A stretch of DNA of 64,000 nt, from assembly GCA_036852015.1 (NCBI GenBank), contig JAANDG010000433.1, forward strand, positions 1 through 64,000, in the 5' to 3' direction. The notes below the pieces were generated by a model. The model worked only from the letters and a program-made list of their open reading frames with translations. It had not been told where the DNA came from and searched no databases. Made by a program: the position numbers and the translations under genes. Positions 60,166-64,000 of this stretch are shown piece after piece. The stretch's first letter is position 1. The number at the start of each line of letters is the position of its first letter. The DNA comes from Pelodera strongyloides. Taxonomy: Eukaryota; Nematoda; Chromadorea; Rhabditida; Rhabditidae.

Positions 60166-60293
60166 AGCCGTATTGTAGCTACTTTGGGAAATTTGCATAT
60201 GATATGCATAGCCAGAAGATTGCTGTAAGTGCACCAAATTTACATAGTACACATAGGAAATGCAACTGTCCCAAAATAAGGAACAATACGGCT
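60166..60293. mobile_element. TTAA MITE (AGCCGTATTGTA family)
   Basis: Ends AGCCGTATTGTAGCTACTTT and GGAACAATACGGC, directly abutting the previous MITE and sharing its TTAA. Contains AAATTTGCATATGATATGC, as in other palindromic elements here. Confidence 0.7.
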
Positions 60294-60740
60294 TAAAAAA
60301 AGTTAAGATAAAAGCACATAACACTTCAAAAAAGTTTATTCGTCATCAAATTCATACATACTAGCACCAAAAGTTTTCGAATTGCGATAATATTTGGTAT
60401 TCTGACTTTATTTAATTATCTATCAAAATACAGTAATGAAATATATGATATGGCAAAGTTAATTTTGACAAGTTGAATATGCAAATTTCTAGAAGTTACT
60501 CCGAATTATTCTGTGAGTAATCGATTGATACAAATTAAATAATCCCCGATGATAATCCGTAAACATTAGGTTTACGCAGAAAGGATCAGCGTAACTTTTT
60601 ATAGGCCTCGTTGTCAAAACGGATCTTTTTTTTCTAAACAACGAACATAATATACAAAAATATTTTGAAAGAAATATTACCTGAAAAGCAGTCACAACGT
60701 AACGTCAAAGAAAAAAAATATTGAAAAAAAATCGTTTTAA

Positions 60741-61042
60741 AGCAGTATTGTACCTCCTTTTTCGTCACACGCCTCCTGTCTAACACCTTTCACACTCTAC
60801 CCACCCAACTCTCGCCAATCTCTGTTGTTCTTTTCCGGCGGGAAATTTAAATTCTCGTAGTGCCATGGGAAGGCAAAAAGCGGGTTGAGGGCACAGAAAT
60901 TGAGTTTTCCATACAAAACGGAAACTTTTGTTTCTTCTTGTGGCGGATGTGTTTATTTACTAGTTTTTTTATGTTTTCCATTGTTTTTCTCTCTTTTCAA
61001 ACTATTACTGGTAAAAAACTCAAAAGAAGGTACAATACCGCT
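60741..61042. mobile_element. TTAA MITE (AGCAGTATTGTACCT family)
   Basis: 302 bp, ends AGCAGTATTGTACCTCCTTTT and AGAAGGTACAATACCGCT, flanked by TTAA at 60737-60740 and 61043-61046. GC-richer interior with a chance frame. Confidence 0.78.
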
Positions 61043-61333
61043 TTAAAGACATGGAGCCTTACACTCTACACACTTGTTGCTGCCGTTTAGAACTCTTTAT
61101 TAATTTCTTCAAAGGAGCACGGGAAAAGCTATGCTCATTACATAACACTTGGTGTGGGTTTCAAAAGGAGGTTTACACAATTCTTATTTATCAGTGTGAG
61201 TGAAGCTCCTTGATGGTCAAACTTCTAATTTGAAAGATTACTACATATGTGTGAAATAATCAATTATTTTCATGTGTTTCATCTAGCCAATCTAGCATGT
61301 TCTACTTTCTTTCGTCAATGCTTCTCTACTCTA

Positions 61334-64000
61334 CTACATCGTCAACACTGGCAATCCCAGTATCTGTCGTTGTCTGTATTCCCACGATCTACAGTATTCG
61401 TATTTGGCGCCTTTTTCGAAGTTCTTCGGGTCCAATGGTTCGCATTCTCCACTGCACGTACGAGGATAGCACATGAAGTTCACGTGACGAATATCGATTA
61501 GTTGTGATAAATGGAAGAGCGCGTAAGAGAGGAAACACGCGTACTCCATGTAGGCGAATACGCGAGGTACTGTAAAGGAAGTCGATTATTGGTTACCATT
61601 GACTACCGTATCACGAGGCATTGCTTAATTGAGCAATTAGAAACAACGACACGTGTGTTTATATCGTACATACTTTGATCAGACTAGCAAGCTAAAAGCA
61701 TTACGAAGGCGCCGTTGTGGGCGACCATCAATAAATCCATACTCAAAAAGATTTCGGCTGAATGAAGCGACCATGGAATACGGTAGTACGACTTCCGACT
61801 AATAGAACGTAAGAACTTACGATACGAATGACAAATTGGGAAAGAGATGGCCACTTGATGACGTTGAAAGTACTGAGGCGCCAAGTAGCAGAATATGCCA
61901 CAGGTTGTCATTTTCGTGACTAATGAAATTGAGTCCCACTTCTGCAAATATGAAAATATTCCAATATTCGAAACGAACTTGAAGTGAAATCAAATTGCTG
62001 TTTCTCTTATTATTCTTTGTTAGTGCGATAGCGCTAACATAGTTTGGGTTACATCAGAGAGCCCTTTTTTCCAGTTTCCACCCTCAATTTGTTCCTAGAC
62101 GAAGAAATGAAATTCTTTCGACCTAGTTAATTAAAAGAGCATATTTTAGATTATCTGCGAAATTTCTCCTTCTGTTTCATAATGATTAAGTTCCACGATC
62201 GCCGTGTTCTTGAGAAACTCGAAAAAAAATCAATAAATGAAGAAACGACAAATCAATAAATGGTGAAAACGACTCACATTATTTGAATTTTTCGAGTATG
62301 CAAATGTGACCGCCAGCGTGACCATCATATTGAAGCAAGTTGTTATGACGAACACAAATTTACACCAACGATTTATTTCTGTAAAAATGATCAACAAATA
62401 TGTTTTTACACTTTCATGCTCATTTAGGTAACGAGGTATTTTTGGAGCAGCATAATTAGTTTTAGAAATTTTGAAGCACCGATTTTTTTACATGTTCCTT
62501 GTAAACTATATGAAATGTTAATTTAACTGTACAGTACTTACCATTGAAATCAAAATGTGTAGTCACAATACTGAAAAGTCCAAGGGAAACGGATTCGAAA
62601 CCCATTAGAATTGGCATTAGATCCGCTAGAAATCTTAGTGGAAGTCCGATTCGGCCGTAGTATTCAGTAAGGACAATATTTCTGGAAAAAAAATTGGTCT
62701 AAATTTCCTTTTTGAAAACTGACTTTTTTCAATGAAGCTTTTTTTTAAAGAAGTCCGAAAACAAAAATTGAGGAAAGTTCGCGTATAATTTTTTTAGGAA
62801 CACATAAAAATTCGAGGATAAATTGACCCCTAATAAACGTGAAACTTCTTTTCATATAGAATCAGCTCCGAAAACCACACCCGAGAAACAAATGCGATAC
62901 TAAACAGTAGGTAATACCATGTCTTTGAAACATGTAGTTATAAAAAGGTGAATCTTACACCTCTACCACAATATCATAATTCACAGTCATAATCACATCT
63001 TTGTACTTGTTGATATACATTTTATGTGTTCTACAGAAATGTTGTATTATTATGTTACACATAAATGGTAGGATAAGCTTACCTCACACAATACGCCTGG
63101 AATACTCGGAGCGTAATTGGCAGTAGAACTGCACAACGGAAGAAAACATTTCCGACGACGTTTAACTCGAATAAATTTAGGAGAGATGGAAGACCGTCCT
63201 TCACGAACGGTTGAGTACTCTAGAATACAAGCGAAAATGATATTGTGGGTTTAAAGAGATAGGATCACCTCTAAATAGATTCTATAAGGAGAAGCAGTCG
63301 CTGTTCATTTTCCAATGTTTTTGGATTTGTTAACCTTATGCAGGAAGGTATTATTTTGTATTAAAATGTCTAAACATGAAGAATTAACGTTTAAAAATTT
63401 CCAATCAATCAGCAAAAATCAGTAAACTAATTGGTCTTTTTGGTATTTTTTATGCGTTTCAACTTGGAAATAAAATGGTTCGAGTCAAAAAAAAATGTGT
63501 TAGTTCCAACTCGTTCGAGTTGTTTGAGAAGTGTACATTGAACATTTAATGTAATGTATTCTACGAAAATATGAACATGACAGAATGCAAATAGAGAATT
63601 GCAGCAAATAACTCACATTGCATAAATAAACACTGGTTCCATATCTGGCGACGAAACCTCGTTTTAATTGTCTAGGGGCGGGCATGAAATCTGTGTGGAG
63701 ACTGCCGCCAATTGCTGAAAAGTCGAATAATTACAGTCAAATGATCATGGTTTATACCATAGCGAATAAGAGGAATGAATACATAACCTACAAGGGCGCG
63801 TCTAAGCCTTACAGTTAGTTGGCAACATCGCTTCCAGAATTAAAGGTAACAGTATAGCTTCGCTAAAAATAAGGATTGAAGACCTTTTAAACTAAAATAA
63901 CTAATTGTTCAATATCTTACCGATTGCCATACAAACAGCGCACACAGCGGTGAAAGCAGCTGACCAATAAACGAGTGGATAATTAAAGTAGGCGATATCC
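61334..64000 (-). CDS. multipass membrane protein, Frag1/DRAM/Sfk1-like (5' end off window)
   Basis: Seven phase-consistent exons: 64000-63921 (partial), 63714-63617, 63219-63083, 62681-62542, 62378-62278, 61941-61821 and 61569-61334 (TAG); about 303 residues visible. Hydrophobic spans include VYWSAAFTAVCAVCMAIAIG, FFRCAVLLPITLRVFQAY, a segment around MGFESVSLGLFSIV, FVFVITTCFNMMVTLAVTFA and MEYACFLSYALFHLSQLID. The order, the mid-protein ESVSLGLFSIVTTHFDF and the late EY-x-L-x-Y-x-x-FH element recall the Frag1/DRAM/Sfk1 family, which includes PGAP2 (GPI-anchor remodelling in the Golgi/ER). Placement is by recalled pattern only. The C-terminal 50 residues have several Cys (CYPRTCSGECEP). Confidence 0.72.

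Larger units (their letters stand above)
59709..61333. other. intergenic, MITE-rich
   Basis: Between M13 paralog 3 and the minus-strand membrane gene. Apart from three MITEs (59995, 60166, 60741), nothing recognised. Confidence 0.55.

Overview
The window looks like a nuclear segment of a Caenorhabditis-type nematode. The basis is short introns with TTTCAG acceptors, AG acceptors placed directly before start codons (consistent with spliced-leader trans-splicing), AATAAA poly(A) signals, palindromic TTTAAA-ended miniature elements, and a local expansion of M13 metallopeptidase genes. Exons were threaded by hand from splice motifs and reading phase. No database search was possible, so product names rest on motifs.

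Layout. 1-8340: a satellite array of about 106 bp monomers. It is interrupted twice by a 403 bp TTAA-flanked MITE and twice by a 170 bp palindromic MITE, and about 1.6 kb of it is duplicated 5.4 kb apart. 8.5-12.4 kb: repeat-rich, with two decayed copies of an exon-intron block. 12.7-14.5 kb: a minus-strand gene of unknown function with six phase-compatible exons. 15.1-22.4 kb: a series of minus-strand coding-like exons, several related to each other and several broken, on a tandem 1.16 kb duplication and next to a tRNA-derived SINE. 22.4-26.1 kb: AT-rich, no convincing gene. 26.1-31.3 kb: plus-strand gene of about 650 codons with an IBR-type zinc module. 31.3-33.7 kb: repeats. 33.75-36.08 kb: minus-strand achaete-scute-type bHLH factor of 201 residues in six exons.

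37.8-59.7 kb: three head-to-tail plus-strand paralogs (about 417, 416 and 434 residues) of a compact secreted M13/neprilysin-like protein, all with the same 12-exon structure, and a fourth decayed remnant upstream of the first. For the first two, the 5' flank was duplicated together with the gene. Their introns and intergenic DNA hold many MITEs (most flanked by TTAA, one hAT-like with an 8 bp target duplication, one Harbinger-like), two copies of a tRNA-derived SINE and a 34 bp poly-C tract. 61.3-64.0 kb: a minus-strand multipass membrane protein tentatively placed in the Frag1/DRAM/Sfk1 (PGAP2-like) family, running off the right edge.

How the genes relate: the M13 paralogs form one duplicated locus. 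The other genes look functionally independent. Most of the remaining DNA can be explained by nonautonomous transposons, and some copies provide each other's empty sites, so insertion and target duplication can be read directly.
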